Origin: JBQLZQ01 sp052168355
Lineage (GTDB): Bacteria > Pseudomonadota > Alphaproteobacteria > DSM-16000 > Inquilinaceae
NCBI GenBank assembly: GCA_052168355.1
Contig: JBQLZQ010000072.1
Coordinates: forward strand, 33,982 to 97,981
Direction of reading: 5' to 3'
Length of the DNA: 64,000 bases
Below, piece by piece: positions 43,796 through 52,700 of the stretch. The notes under the pieces were generated by a model, which saw only the letters and a list, made by a program, of their open reading frames with translations, was not told the origin of the DNA and ran no database searches. Made by a program: the position numbers and the translations under genes. Positions within the stretch are counted from its first letter, which is position 1. Every line of letters starts with the position of its first letter.

Positions 43796-44251
43796 ATGCT
43801 GTCTGACGACGCCACGATCCTCATCCTCAACGGCCCCAACCTCAACATGTTGGGGGTTCGTCAGCCCGACGTGTATGGAACGGAGACGCTGGCCGACGTC
43901 GAGGCCGCGTGCACCGACTATGCCGAGGGTCTGGATCTGACCATCGATTTCCGGCAGAGCAACCACGAAGGCGAGTTGATCGGCTGGGTTCACGAGGCGC
44001 GCAACAACCATGACGGGCTGATCGTCAATGCTGGTGCCTACAGCCACACCTCGCTGGCGCTTCTGGACGCGCTGCAGGTGGTGGAAGTGCCGATCGTCGA
44101 GGTCCATCTGACCAACGTGTTCCGGCGCGAGGCGGTGCGCCATCATTCCTATATCTCGCTGGTCGCGGTCGGCGTCATCTGCGGCTTCGGCAACCATGGC
44201 TACCTCATGGCGCTCGACGCGATGGCCCGTCTGATCGACCGGGAAGTCTGA
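43796..44251 (+). CDS. aroQ: 3-Dehydroquinate dehydratase, type II
   Basis: 151 residues. Dehydrates 3-dehydroquinate in the shikimate pathway. LNGPNLNMLGVRQPDVYG carries the catalytic Arg/Tyr loop, RQSNHEGELIGWVHEA the family His/Glu, and VNAGAYSHTSLALLDAL the substrate pocket; the active His is in EVHLTNVFRRE. Directly followed by accB and accC, the common aroQ-accB-accC order of proteobacteria. Confidence 0.97.
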   Translation: MLSDDATILILNGPNLNMLGVRQPDVYGTETLADVEAACTDYAEGLDLTIDFRQSNHEGELIGWVHEARNNHDGLIVNAGAYSHTSLALLDALQVVEVPIVEVHLTNVFRREAVRHHSYISLVAVGVICGFGNHGYLMALDAMARLIDREV

Positions 44252-44270
44252 CTATTGGAAAGTGGAGGCC

Positions 44271-44711
44271 ATGGCCGAATTCGATATTGACGGCGATCTG
44301 ATTCGCAAACTCGCCGACCTGTTGTCCGAGACCGGGCTAACAGAGGTCGAATTCGCGGAGGGCGACCGCCGCATCCGGGTGACCCGTCAGGGACGCGCCG
44401 TCGCGGCGGAAGTGTCCGTACCGGCGGCGCCCGCGGCCCCGGCCTCGCCGACGCCGGCACCCACGGCGGGGCCCGCCGCCGGGGCCGTCCCCTCGCCCAT
44501 GGTCGGCACCGCCTATCTGTCGCCCGAACCGGGCGCGCCGGCCTTCGTCAAGGTCGGCGATCAAGTCACCGAAGGGCAGACCCTGATGATCGTCGAGGCG
44601 ATGAAGGTCATGAACCCGATCCGGGCACCGCGATCGGGCCGGGTGAAGCAGATTATGGTGTCCGATTCCCAACCGGTGGAGTTTGGCGAAACGCTCATGG
44701 TCGTCGAGTAG
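44271..44711 (+). CDS. accB: Acetyl-CoA carboxylase biotin carboxyl carrier protein
   Basis: 146 residues. N-terminal helix (DLIRKLADLLSETGLTEVEF), Ala/Pro-rich linker (about 48-75), and C-terminal biotinyl domain with the biotinylated K112 in VEAMKVMN. It carries carboxybiotin between biotin carboxylase and carboxyltransferase for malonyl-CoA synthesis. Start ATG at 44271 (MAEFDIDG) after GGAGG; GTG at 44262 would add three residues. Confidence 0.97.
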   Translation: MAEFDIDGDLIRKLADLLSETGLTEVEFAEGDRRIRVTRQGRAVAAEVSVPAAPAAPASPTPAPTAGPAAGAVPSPMVGTAYLSPEPGAPAFVKVGDQVTEGQTLMIVEAMKVMNPIRAPRSGRVKQIMVSDSQPVEFGETLMVVE

Positions 44712-44734
44712 CAACACGATCGGGAGCCACCGCC

Positions 44735-46075
44735 ATGTTCGAGAAGATCCTGATCGCCAACCGTGGCGAAATCGCGCTTCGAATCCACCGCGCCTGCCGC
44801 GAGATGGGGATCAGCACCGTCGTGGTTCACTCCACGGCCGACGCCGATGCCATGGCGGTGCGGCTGGCCGATGAAAGTGTCTGTATCGGCCCGCCATCGG
44901 CGGCGCAAAGCTATCTCAACATCCCGGCCCTGTTGACCGCGGCCACCATCACCGGCGCCGACGCCATCCACCCCGGTGTCGGGTTCCTGGCCGAAAACGC
45001 CAGCTTTGCGGAGATGGTGGAGGAGCACGGGTTCACCTTCATCGGCCCGACCGCCGACCATATCCGCATGATGGGCGACAAGATCGCCGCCAAGCGGGCG
45101 GTCACCGGCGTCGGACTGCCGGTGGTGCCGGGATCCGACGGCGCGATCCTCTCGGTGTCCGACGCCGAGAAGATCGCCGGCAAGATCGGCTACCCCGTCC
45201 TGGTCAAGGCGGCGGCCGGCGGCGGCGGCAAGGGCATGAAGGTGGCCCGAAATCGCGAAGGCCTGCGCGAGGCGTTCGAGATGGCGCGGTCCGAGGCACG
45301 GACCTCGTTCGGCGACGAAAACGTCTATCTGGAAAAGTACCTCGACAAGCCGCGCCATATCGAGGTGCAGATCCTGGCCGACACCCACGGCAACGTCGTG
45401 CATTTCGGAGAACGCGACTGTTCGGTCCAGCGTCGCCACCAGAAGGTGATCGAGGAGGCGCCGTCCCCCGCTCTCAATGTCGGCGAACGCAATCATATCG
45501 GCGCGTTGGCGGCGCGCACCGCCCGCCTGCTGGGCTATCGCGGCGTCGGCACGATGGAATTCCTCTATCAGGATGGGGAGTTCTACTTCATCGAGATGAA
45601 CACGCGGCTGCAGGTCGAGCACCCGATTTCGGAGATGATCAGCGGCATCGATCTGGTGCGCGAACAGATCCGCATCGCCGCCGGCGCGCCGATCGGATAT
45701 GCCCAGGAGGATATCCGCTTCACCGGCCATTCGATCGAATGCCGGGTCAACGCCGAGGATCCCGATAGCTTCGCCCCGTCGCCCGGCCGAATCGGCAGCT
45801 ATCACGCGCCCGGTGGCCTGGGTGTGCGGGTCGACAGCGCGCTGTACAGCGGCTATCTGGTGCCGCCCTATTACGACAGCCTGGTGGCCAAGCTGATCGT
45901 GCATGGGACCACCCGCAACGAATGTCTGATGCGGTTGCGCCGGGCGCTGGAGGAGTTCGTGGTCGAGGGCATTTCGACCACGCTGCCGTTGCACCAGCGG
46001 CTGATCGGCGAACCGGATTTTATCAACGGCGACTACGACATCCACTGGCTGGAGAAACTGCTCGCCGCCAAGTAG
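44735..46075 (+). CDS. accC: Acetyl-CoA carboxylase, biotin carboxylase subunit
   Basis: 446 residues, the normal length. FEKILIANRGEIALRIHRAC, HPGVGFLAENASF, the glycine-rich ATP loop VKAAAGGGGKGMKVA, EKYLDKPRHIEVQ, RDCSVQRRHQK and FIEMNTRLQVEHP are the biotin carboxylase set. It carboxylates the biotin on AccB with ATP and bicarbonate. In operon 23 bp after accB and 7 bp before aat. Confidence 0.98.
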   Translation: MFEKILIANRGEIALRIHRACREMGISTVVVHSTADADAMAVRLADESVCIGPPSAAQSYLNIPALLTAATITGADAIHPGVGFLAENASFAEMVEEHGFTFIGPTADHIRMMGDKIAAKRAVTGVGLPVVPGSDGAILSVSDAEKIAGKIGYPVLVKAAAGGGGKGMKVARNREGLREAFEMARSEARTSFGDENVYLEKYLDKPRHIEVQILADTHGNVVHFGERDCSVQRRHQKVIEEAPSPALNVGERNHIGALAARTARLLGYRGVGTMEFLYQDGEFYFIEMNTRLQVEHPISEMISGIDLVREQIRIAAGAPIGYAQEDIRFTGHSIECRVNAEDPDSFAPSPGRIGSYHAPGGLGVRVDSALYSGYLVPPYYDSLVAKLIVHGTTRNECLMRLRRALEEFVVEGISTTLPLHQRLIGEPDFINGDYDIHWLEKLLAAK

Positions 46076-46082
46076 CGCACCG

Positions 46083-46739
46083 ATGCAACCGATTACGCCG
46101 GACATCCTGCTTCGCGCCTACGCCCACGGCCTGTTCCCCATGGCCGAAACCGCCGAGTCGGACGAGCTTCACTGGTTCGACCCACCCATGCGGGGCGTTC
46201 TGCCCCTCGACGCGTTTCACCTGCCCCGACGCCTGCGCCGGCTGGTGCAGCGCGGCCCGTTCGACATTCGCGCCGACACCGCCTTTCGCGCCGTCGTCGA
46301 GGCGTGCGCCGAACCGGCCGGGGACCGGCTCCAGACCTGGATCAACCCGCGCATCGTATCCCTCTATGAAGGGCTGGCGCGGTCCGGCCACGCCCACAGC
46401 GTCGAATGCTGGATCGATGACCGGCTGGTCGGCGGGCTGTACGGGGTGGCGCTGGGCGGGGCCTTCTTTGGCGAAAGCATGTTCAGCCGCGAGCGCGACG
46501 CCAGCAAGGTAGCCCTGGTCCATCTGGTGGCCCGGCTTCGCCGCGGCGGTTACGTTCTGCTCGATACCCAGTTCACGACGCCGCACCTGGCCAGTTTTGG
46601 CGGCATCGAGATTCCCCAGGCGACCTACAAGGCCCGACTCGCCGAGGCGCTGAAACGTCAGGCGGTGTTCCCCAAGAGCGACGACGGTGCCCTGGCGGCG
46701 TTTCTGGAATTCCTGCGGCGTCCCGGGGACCGGGCCTAG
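46083..46739 (+). CDS. aat: Leucyl/phenylalanyl-tRNA--protein transferase
   Basis: 218 residues. ITPDILLRAYAHGLFPMAE, WFDPPMRGVLPLDAFHLPRRL, SVECWIDDRLVGGLYGVALGGAFFGESMFSR (named by parts) and LLDTQFTTPHLASFGG identify Aat. It attaches Leu or Phe to proteins with N-terminal Lys or Arg, feeding the N-degron route to ClpS/ClpAP. It lies seven bases after accC, the typical alphaproteobacterial order. Confidence 0.97.
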   Translation: MQPITPDILLRAYAHGLFPMAETAESDELHWFDPPMRGVLPLDAFHLPRRLRRLVQRGPFDIRADTAFRAVVEACAEPAGDRLQTWINPRIVSLYEGLARSGHAHSVECWIDDRLVGGLYGVALGGAFFGESMFSRERDASKVALVHLVARLRRGGYVLLDTQFTTPHLASFGGIEIPQATYKARLAEALKRQAVFPKSDDGALAAFLEFLRRPGDRA

Positions 46740-46764
46740 GACCGTTTGGAGATCCAAAACAGAA

Positions 46765-46869
46765 GCCGCGAGCCCCGGACACCGATCCGGGGCCTGTGCG
46801 GAACGGCGCCGCCGCGAGAAACGCCAACGGCGCCGTCGCCCCAGGACCCCGGCTCAAGGCCGAGGATCG
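46765..46869. repeat. 105-bp direct repeat, copy 1
   Basis: Starts GCCGCGAGCCCCGGACACCG and ends near GAGGATCG. It contains an inverted repeat CCCCGGA...TCCGGGG able to form a hairpin. Copy 2 lies 145 bp further on and differs at only a handful of positions. The remainder is also rich in short GGCGCCG motifs. Confidence 0.85.
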
Positions 46870-46909
46870 TGGTCTTTTTGGTTTGTGTCACCTCCGCCCA
46901 AAACCTCTC

Positions 46910-47014
46910 GCCGCGAGCCCCGGACACCGATCCGGGGGCTGTGCGGAACGGTGCCGCCGCGAGAAACGCCGACGGCGCCATCGTCCCACGACCCCGACTC
47001 AAGGCCGGGGATCG
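46910..47014. repeat. 105-bp direct repeat, copy 2
   Basis: Same length and order as copy 1, with scattered substitutions, mostly transitions or single-base changes, and the same CCCCGGA...TCCGGGG hairpin near its left end. The two copies keep the same relation to their flanks, suggesting a local duplication or two insertions of a dispersed intergenic repeat. Confidence 0.85.
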
Positions 47015-47084
47015 GGCAATGTCATCGTTGGTTTCGACGCCCGAACCCGCTCTCCGGAGAGCTTCTGCTCTTCTCCAAAGACGA

Positions 47085-47591
47085 TCAGCCGCCGCGCGCT
47101 GTCGGCAGCGCCGGGGGAACCGGCGGTCGGTCGGGCAGGCTGAACCGCCGCTGCGGCACGCCGAAATCCTCCCGCTCGGGCGGCCGTTCCAACAGGCAGC
47201 GGATCACCCAGACGTCGTAAACCGGGTGGTCCATCGCCGACAGGGACGGCGAGGACGAAAACATCCAGCCCGAAAAGGCGCGCACCCGTTCGGCATCCGG
47301 CGGCTCGTCGTAGACCTCGACGAAGGCGGCGTTCTCCGGCGTTTCGTCGGGGGCGGTGGTGCGGCAGGCCCGCACCGTAACCTGCAGGGTGCCGAACGCC
47401 ACGGTGTCGCCGACTTCCATGTCCAGGGTCGACACCCGGGCGGTGACCTTGTCCAGCGCCTGCAGGATGGCAATCGGCGTGTCGATGGTCGGCTGGGCCG
47501 CGCCGGCGCTTCCCGCCCCCACGGCGCCGACCGCCAACGCCAGCAGCGCCGCGGGCCCAACGGCCCGAATGGCGCTAGTTATCGCTCTCAC
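47085..47591 (-). CDS. DUF2155-family periplasmic protein
   Basis: 168 residues. Signal peptide at 1-32 (VGPAALLALAVGAVGAGSAGA by core). The mature region has VRACRTTAPDETPENAAFVEV and FSGWMFSSSPSLSAMDHPVYDVWVIRC, the DUF2155 signature with paired Cys. The family is alphaproteobacterial and usually encoded near NDUFA12 and aat genes, as here. Its function is unknown. Its start overlaps the mlaD 3' end by 17 bp. Confidence 0.9.
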   Translation of the reverse strand: MRAITSAIRAVGPAALLALAVGAVGAGSAGAAQPTIDTPIAILQALDKVTARVSTLDMEVGDTVAFGTLQVTVRACRTTAPDETPENAAFVEVYDEPPDAERVRAFSGWMFSSSPSLSAMDHPVYDVWVIRCLLERPPEREDFGVPQRRFSLPDRPPVPPALPTARGG

Positions 47592-48036
47592 CGGTGTTCT
47601 GCAGGCTGTAGATCACCTGGCCAAGAAGCTGTTCGAACCCGGGCGTGGACTGGGTGAATTCGATGGTCCCGCCGGCCGGGATCATGTCGATCTCGCCGCC
47701 CGGATCGAGGGCCATGAACTTGCCGCCCAGCAGGCTTTCGCTGGAGACGATGGCCACGGTGTCGGTCGGCAGCTCGATGTCCGGGTCGATGGTCATGGTG
47801 ACCTCCGCCAGGTAGCTTTCCCGGTCCAGCGTCATGTCGACGATGCTGCCCACCTTGACGCCGCTGATGCGCACGTCCCCGCCGACGCTCAACCCGTCGA
47901 TCCGGTCGAACCGGGCGGAGACCTCATAGCCCGACACGCTGCGCAGGTTGGCGTTGGAATACGCAAACACCAGAAACAGGACCGCCACGCCCAGGACGAT
48001 GGCGCCGATGATGGTCTCGATGACGTTGGTCTTCAT
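47575..48036 (-). CDS. mlaD: MlaD-like MCE-domain protein (outer-membrane lipid asymmetry)
   Basis: 153 residues. One N-terminal membrane anchor (about 5-25) then a single MCE domain: YEVSARFDRIDGLSVGGDVRISGVKVGSIVDMTLD by ends, and SSESLLGGKFMALDPGG. MlaD binds phospholipid in the periplasm in the MlaFEDB transporter. The other mla genes are not adjacent, but this lone mlaD between DUF2155 and NDUFA12 genes is the standard alphaproteobacterial arrangement. Confidence 0.93.
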   Translation of the reverse strand: MKTNVIETIIGAIVLGVAVLFLVFAYSNANLRSVSGYEVSARFDRIDGLSVGGDVRISGVKVGSIVDMTLDRESYLAEVTMTIDPDIELPTDTVAIVSSESLLGGKFMALDPGGEIDMIPAGGTIEFTQSTPGFEQLLGQVIYSLQNTGESDN

Positions 48037-48145
48037 GGCCGCTCCGCTAAGAGTCCATTTGAGAATGGGACGTGGCCCGAACCGTGCCCGACATCCTGCT
48101 TTGCTTCATCGATGCTGACCTTACGTCCCCGTTCTCACAAGGATT

Positions 48146-48529
48146 CTAAGACGGCGTCCAGGGCTCGTAATCGCCGGTCGCCTTGGCCCGCGTTCCACCC
48201 TTAAGGGTATGGCCCGGCGGGCGATAGGCCGCAAGGGTGCCGGTCATGTTCGGCACATGATCCTTCTGCCAGGGACGGCGGGCCGTGCCCTCACCCGGAA
48301 CCAGATCCGTCTGGTGATGCAGCCATCCGTGCCATTCCGGCGGCACGCGGGAGGCTTCCGATTCGCCTTTGGCGTACATCACCCACCGCCGCTGGCCACG
48401 GCCGTCGCCCGACCTGGGATCGACGAAGTAGCGATTGCCGATCTCGTCCTTTCCGATCTGCTTTCCCCTGAGCGACGTCAGAACGCCGATAAAGGACCGC
48501 AAGCCCCATTCGTGAAGACTGAAACCCAT
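48146..48529 (-). CDS. NDUFA12-family NADH:ubiquinone oxidoreductase accessory subunit
   Basis: 127 residues. GKQIGKDEIGNRYFVDP, RRWVMYAKGESEASRVPPEWHGWLHHQTDLVP (by parts) and the Pro-rich C-terminus are the B17.2/NDUFA12 signature. It is an accessory subunit of complex I retained in alphaproteobacteria and mitochondria, so it is also good taxonomic evidence. Located 109 bp upstream of mlaD. Confidence 0.95.
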   Translation of the reverse strand: MGFSLHEWGLRSFIGVLTSLRGKQIGKDEIGNRYFVDPRSGDGRGQRRWVMYAKGESEASRVPPEWHGWLHHQTDLVPGEGTARRPWQKDHVPNMTGTLAAYRPPGHTLKGGTRAKATGDYEPWTPS

Positions 48530-48828
48530 GAATTGCCGCTATCCGTCGTGGTTCCGCGTGGGTCGTTCCGACCGGCCCAGGCCGCGGCGACTATGGCATC
48601 TGGCAGGGAATGCGTCCAGCGCCGACCGCTGTTCGGCCATCGGCCGGACGCCATAGGTTAACGGGTCCCTGCCGAAGCCCTTCACCGAACGCAATGCTGC
48701 ACTGCAAAAAACAAGGTTCTCGTTCTTTTTCAATACGCTAAATACCAGTCCATCGAAACTGAACAAATAGGAACGCCGGCGGCAGCGGCCCCACCATCAG
48801 CCGCGCCGAAGACGGTACGGAGACTGAA
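48530..48828. promoter_or_regulatory. Divergent region NDUFA12 / DUF1127 gene
   Basis: Just under 300 bp with no supported gene. A lower-G+C tract at about 48705-48770 (containing TTCTTTTTCAATACGCTAAATACC) is a probable promoter for the DUF1127 gene. Nothing else recognised. Confidence 0.35.
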
Positions 48829-49215
48829 ATGAACGCCACCAACTCACTGTCGACCTCCAATCCGATCGCCCAGCCGGTCGACATCCTGGCCGTCGAGCGC
48901 ACCGCTCGTCAGATGCAGAGCGCGCAGATGGCGTCGGTCATCGGTGCCGGGATCCACAGCCTGTCGCAGGGCCTGTCCGCCATCATCCGCCGGGTGCGGT
49001 TGATCAACGAGCGGCGTCGCGCGGCGGCCGCCCTGGGGGCTCTTGACGACCACCTGCTGGCCGATCTGGGCATGCGCCGGGGCGAGATCCAGTCCCGTCT
49101 GCGCGAAGCGGAGAAGGCCCTGGCCGTGACGCCGGTGGCGCCGGCCACCACCGCCAGCGCCGCGTACCTGGGCGAAGTCGCCAATCAGGATATGCCGGCC
49201 CGCCGCACGGCCTGA
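48829..49215 (+). CDS. DUF1127-family small protein
   Basis: 128 residues. The DUF1127 motif is at about 64-105: RERRAAAALGALDDHLLADLGMRRGEI-like (here NERRRAAAALGALDDHLL followed by DLGMRRGEIQSRL). N- and C-terminal extensions are Ser/Thr/Ala-rich. Small DUF1127 proteins in alphaproteobacteria have been linked to RNA metabolism and phosphate/stress adaptation, but the role of long variants is unknown. The start at 48829 follows GGAGACTGAA. Confidence 0.85.
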   Translation: MNATNSLSTSNPIAQPVDILAVERTARQMQSAQMASVIGAGIHSLSQGLSAIIRRVRLINERRRAAAALGALDDHLLADLGMRRGEIQSRLREAEKALAVTPVAPATTASAAYLGEVANQDMPARRTA

Positions 49216-49736
49216 TCCCGCCTGGTTCCGACCGCCCCAACAGAGGGCGATGGCGCGAGGCCTGGACGTTCCCTCCCAACGGCCGGCCTCCCCCGCTCTT
49301 GGCCGCGGCGCTCTGCGTCGCGGCCTTTCTGCGTTGAGGCCCGCGGAGACGGCTTCGGATGCGTGACCGGTCGGCGTCGCCCTATACCTGAATGCACCGT
49401 GATCGGCTGTTGCCATCGGCGTGAACTTCCCTAAACTGGCCTTTTCCACGCCTTTTTCCAAATACCTCCCCAAACCTTTGCGAAGTCTTGAGCCGGTTCG
49501 TTTCGGAGCCGGTTTTTATCGCATTTGATGTTTTTTTATTTGATCGGAAACCGGATGCGGTCGATCGCCCCTGTCAAGTCTTAAAAGTTCCTTAATCTAG
49601 TCTTAATTCGCTTCCCGCCCACCACATCTTGTGCCACCATTGTCTTCCTGCCACGACAGCTAGTTGGAAACCCCGGCTTATCGCTGCCTCGGCGGAAAAT
49701 CATGGACACTGGATTTGGATCGAGAGGGAAGAAGCG
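49216..49736. promoter_or_regulatory. 521-bp upstream region of nrdJ
   Basis: No supported gene. The left 200 bp are G+C-rich; the right part becomes A+T-rich from about 49495 (TGATGTTTTTTTATTTGATC) and contains a triple TTAA array (49581-49606, annotated separately). A short symmetric CACATCTTGTG at 49623-49633 lies just after it. The nrdJ promoter is probably in 49500-49640. Confidence 0.45.
49581..49606. promoter_or_regulatory. Tandem CtrA-like sites (TTAA-N7-TTAA-N7-TTAA)
   Basis: TTAA occurs at 49581-49584, 49592-49595 and 49603-49606, with exactly seven bases between each. TTAA-N7-TTAA is the binding consensus of the alphaproteobacterial cell-cycle regulator CtrA, so two overlapping full sites are present 130-155 bp upstream of nrdJ. 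The match is to consensus only. Confidence 0.6.
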
Positions 49737-52700
49737 ATGCGTATCGAGCGGAGATTCACGACGGCCGGCAAGGATCCCTACGCCGAGATCACCTTTCGCC
49801 GGGCCACGAGCGAAATCCGCAATCCGGACGGCTCCCTCGTCTTCCACCAGTCCGACATCGAAGTGCCCGAGGCCTGGAGCCAGGTCGCCTGCGACATCCT
49901 GGCCCAGAAATATTTCCGCAAGGCCGGGGTGCCGGCCCGTCTGCGCCGGGTCGAGGAAAACGACGTCCCCAGCTTTCTCTGGCGGTCCGTCGCCGATGAA
50001 GAGGCGATGGCCGATCTGCCCGCCGACCGGCGCAGCGGCGGCGAAGTGCGTGCCCAGCAGGTGTTCGACCGGCTGGCCGGCACCTGGACCTATTGGGGCT
50101 GGAAGGGCGGCTATTTCGACAGCGACGAAGACGCCAGCGCCTATTTCGACGAAATGCGCCACATGCTGGCCCGCCAGATGGCCGCGCCCAACAGCCCGCA
50201 ATGGTTCAACACCGGCCTGCACTGGGCCTACGGCATCGACGGCCCGGCCCAGGGGCATCACTACGTCGACTACCGCACGGGGGAACTGGTCCGGTCGGAA
50301 AGCGCCTACGAACACCCCCAGCCCCACGCCTGCTTTATCCAGTCGGTCGGCGACGATCTGGTGAACGACGGCGGCATCATGGATCTGTGGGTCCGCGAGG
50401 CGCGACTGTTCAAGTACGGGTCGGGTACCGGGTCCAATTTCTCCCGCCTGCGCGGCGAGGGCGAATCCCTCTCGGGCGGCGGCCGGTCGTCGGGCCTGAT
50501 GAGCTTCCTGAAAATCGGCGACCGCGCCGCCGGCGCCATCAAGTCCGGCGGCACGACCCGCCGGGCCGCCAAGATGGTCACCGTCGACATCGATCATCCC
50601 GATATCGAAAAGTACATCGACTGGAAGGTGGTCGAGGAGCAGAAGGTGGCGGCCCTGGTGGCCGGGTCGAAACTGACCAGCCAGAGCATGAATGCGGTGA
50701 TGGCCGCATGCCACGCGCCCGAAGGGACCGCGTCGGACGGCGACGGGCGGTTCGACCCCAAGCAAAACGTGGCCCTGAAGAAGGCCATCAAGGCGGCGCG
50801 CCGGGCCATGGTCCCGGAGAACTATGTCCAGCGCGTCATCCAGTTCGCGCGCCAGGGTTTCAGCACCATCGAGTTCCGCACCTACGACACCGACTGGGAC
50901 AGCGAAGCCTATCTCACCGTGTCCGGGCAGAACTCGAACAACTCCGTGCGCCTGACCAACGCTTTCCTGGAGGCGGTCGAGCAAAACGGGGAATGGAAGC
51001 TGATCCGCCGCACCGACGGCAAGACGGCGGAAACCGTGTCGGCGCGCCATCTGTGGGACAAGATCGGCTATGCCGCGTGGGCCTGCGCCGATCCCGGCGT
51101 GCAGTTCGACACCACCATCAACGACTGGCACACCTGCCCGGAGTCCGGCCGGATCAACGCCTCCAACCCGTGCTCGGAATACATGTTCCTGGACGACACG
51201 GCGTGCAACCTGGCCTCGCTGAACCTCATGACCTTCCGGGGCGCCGACGGCACCTTCCAGGTCGAGGCGTTCGAGCACGCCTGCCGGCTGTGGACCGTCA
51301 CCCTGGAGATCGCGGTGATGATGGCGCAGTTCCCGTCCAAGGAAATCGCGCGCCTGTCGTACGACTACCGCACGCTGGGCCTGGGCTATGCCAATATCGG
51401 CGGGCTGCTGATGGCCGCCGGCGTGCCTTATGACAGCGACGAGGGGCGGGCCACCTGCGCCGCGCTGACCGCCATCATGACCGGTGTTGCCTATGCCACC
51501 TCGGCCGAGATGGCGGCGGAGTTGGGCCCCTTCCCCGGCTATGCGCCCAACCAGGACGCCATGCTGCGGGTCATCCGCAATCACCGGCGGGCCGCCTACG
51601 GCAAGACACGCGGATATGAGGATCTGGCGGTCCAGCCGGTGCCGCTAAAGGCCGAGCAGTGCAGCGATCCGGCCCTGACGGCGGCCGCCAAGCGCGCCTG
51701 GGACCGGGCGCTCAAGCTGGGGGAGAAACACGGCTACCGCAACGCCCAGGCCACGGTTATCGCGCCGACCGGCACCATCGGGCTGGTCATGGACTGCGAC
51801 ACCACCGGCATCGAACCGGATTTCGCCCTGGTCAAGTTCAAGAAGCTGGCCGGCGGCGGCTATTTCAAGATCATCAACCGCGTCGTGCCCCAGGCGCTGC
51901 GCACCCTGGGATACGACGAGGCGGCCATCGAGGGCATCATCCGCTACGCGCTCGGCCATGGCACCCTGAAGGACGCCCCCGGCATCAACCACGAAAGCCT
52001 GCGCGACCGCGGCTTTACCGAAGCCGGGCTGCAGGCCCTGGAAGGAGCGCTTGGCGGCGCCTTCGACATCAAGTTCGCGTTCAACAAATGGACCCTGGGC
52101 GCCGACTTCTGCACCCGCGTTCTGGGCGTCGCCGAAGCCGATCTCGACGATTTCTCGTTCGACCTTCTGGCCCATCTTGGCTTCACCCGGGCCGAGATCG
52201 ACGCGGCCAATATCCATTGCTGCGGGGCCATGACCCTTGAAGGCGCGCCGCAGCTCAAGGACGAACATCTGCCGGTGTTCGACTGCGCCAATCCCTGCGG
52301 CAAGATCGGCAAGCGGTTCCTGAGCTGGGAGAGCCACATCCGCATGATGGCCGCGGCCCAGCCGTTCATCTCCGGCGCCATTTCCAAGACCATCAACATG
52401 GCCAACCCGGCCACGGTCGAGGACTGCAAGCAGGCCTACCTCTTGTCCTGGAAGCTGGGCATCAAGGCCAACGCGCTGTACCGCGACGGATCGAAGCTGT
52501 CCCAGCCCCTGTCGTCCTCGCTGCTCGACGACGAAGACGAGTCGGACGAGGAGAGCCTGGCCGAAGCCATCGCCGCCGCGCCGGCCGCCGCCCGGGTGCC
52601 GATCCTGGCCGAACGGATGATCGAGAAGGTGGTCGAGCGCATCGTCGAGCGCGAGCGCCCGGTCGACCGCGCCCGTCTGCCCGACCGGCGCAAGGGCTAT

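Larger units (their letters stand above)
46740..47084. other. Non-coding interval with duplicated G+C-rich element
   Basis: The 345 bp between convergent aat and the DUF2155 gene hold no supported gene. Most of it is made of two 105-bp direct repeats separated by about 40 bp (annotated separately). A Thr/Lys-rich frame and other short frames here run through the repeats and have no recognisable protein features. Confidence 0.6.

Noticed and set aside
49621..49633. NrdR box upstream of nrdJ
   Set aside because: ACCACATCTTGTG has some symmetry but differs from the published NrdR consensus, and NrdR sites normally come in pairs; a second one was not found.
49581..51584. 667-residue open frame antisense to nrdJ
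   Set aside because: Shadow of the real nrdJ reading frame; no domain signature and no ribosome binding site.
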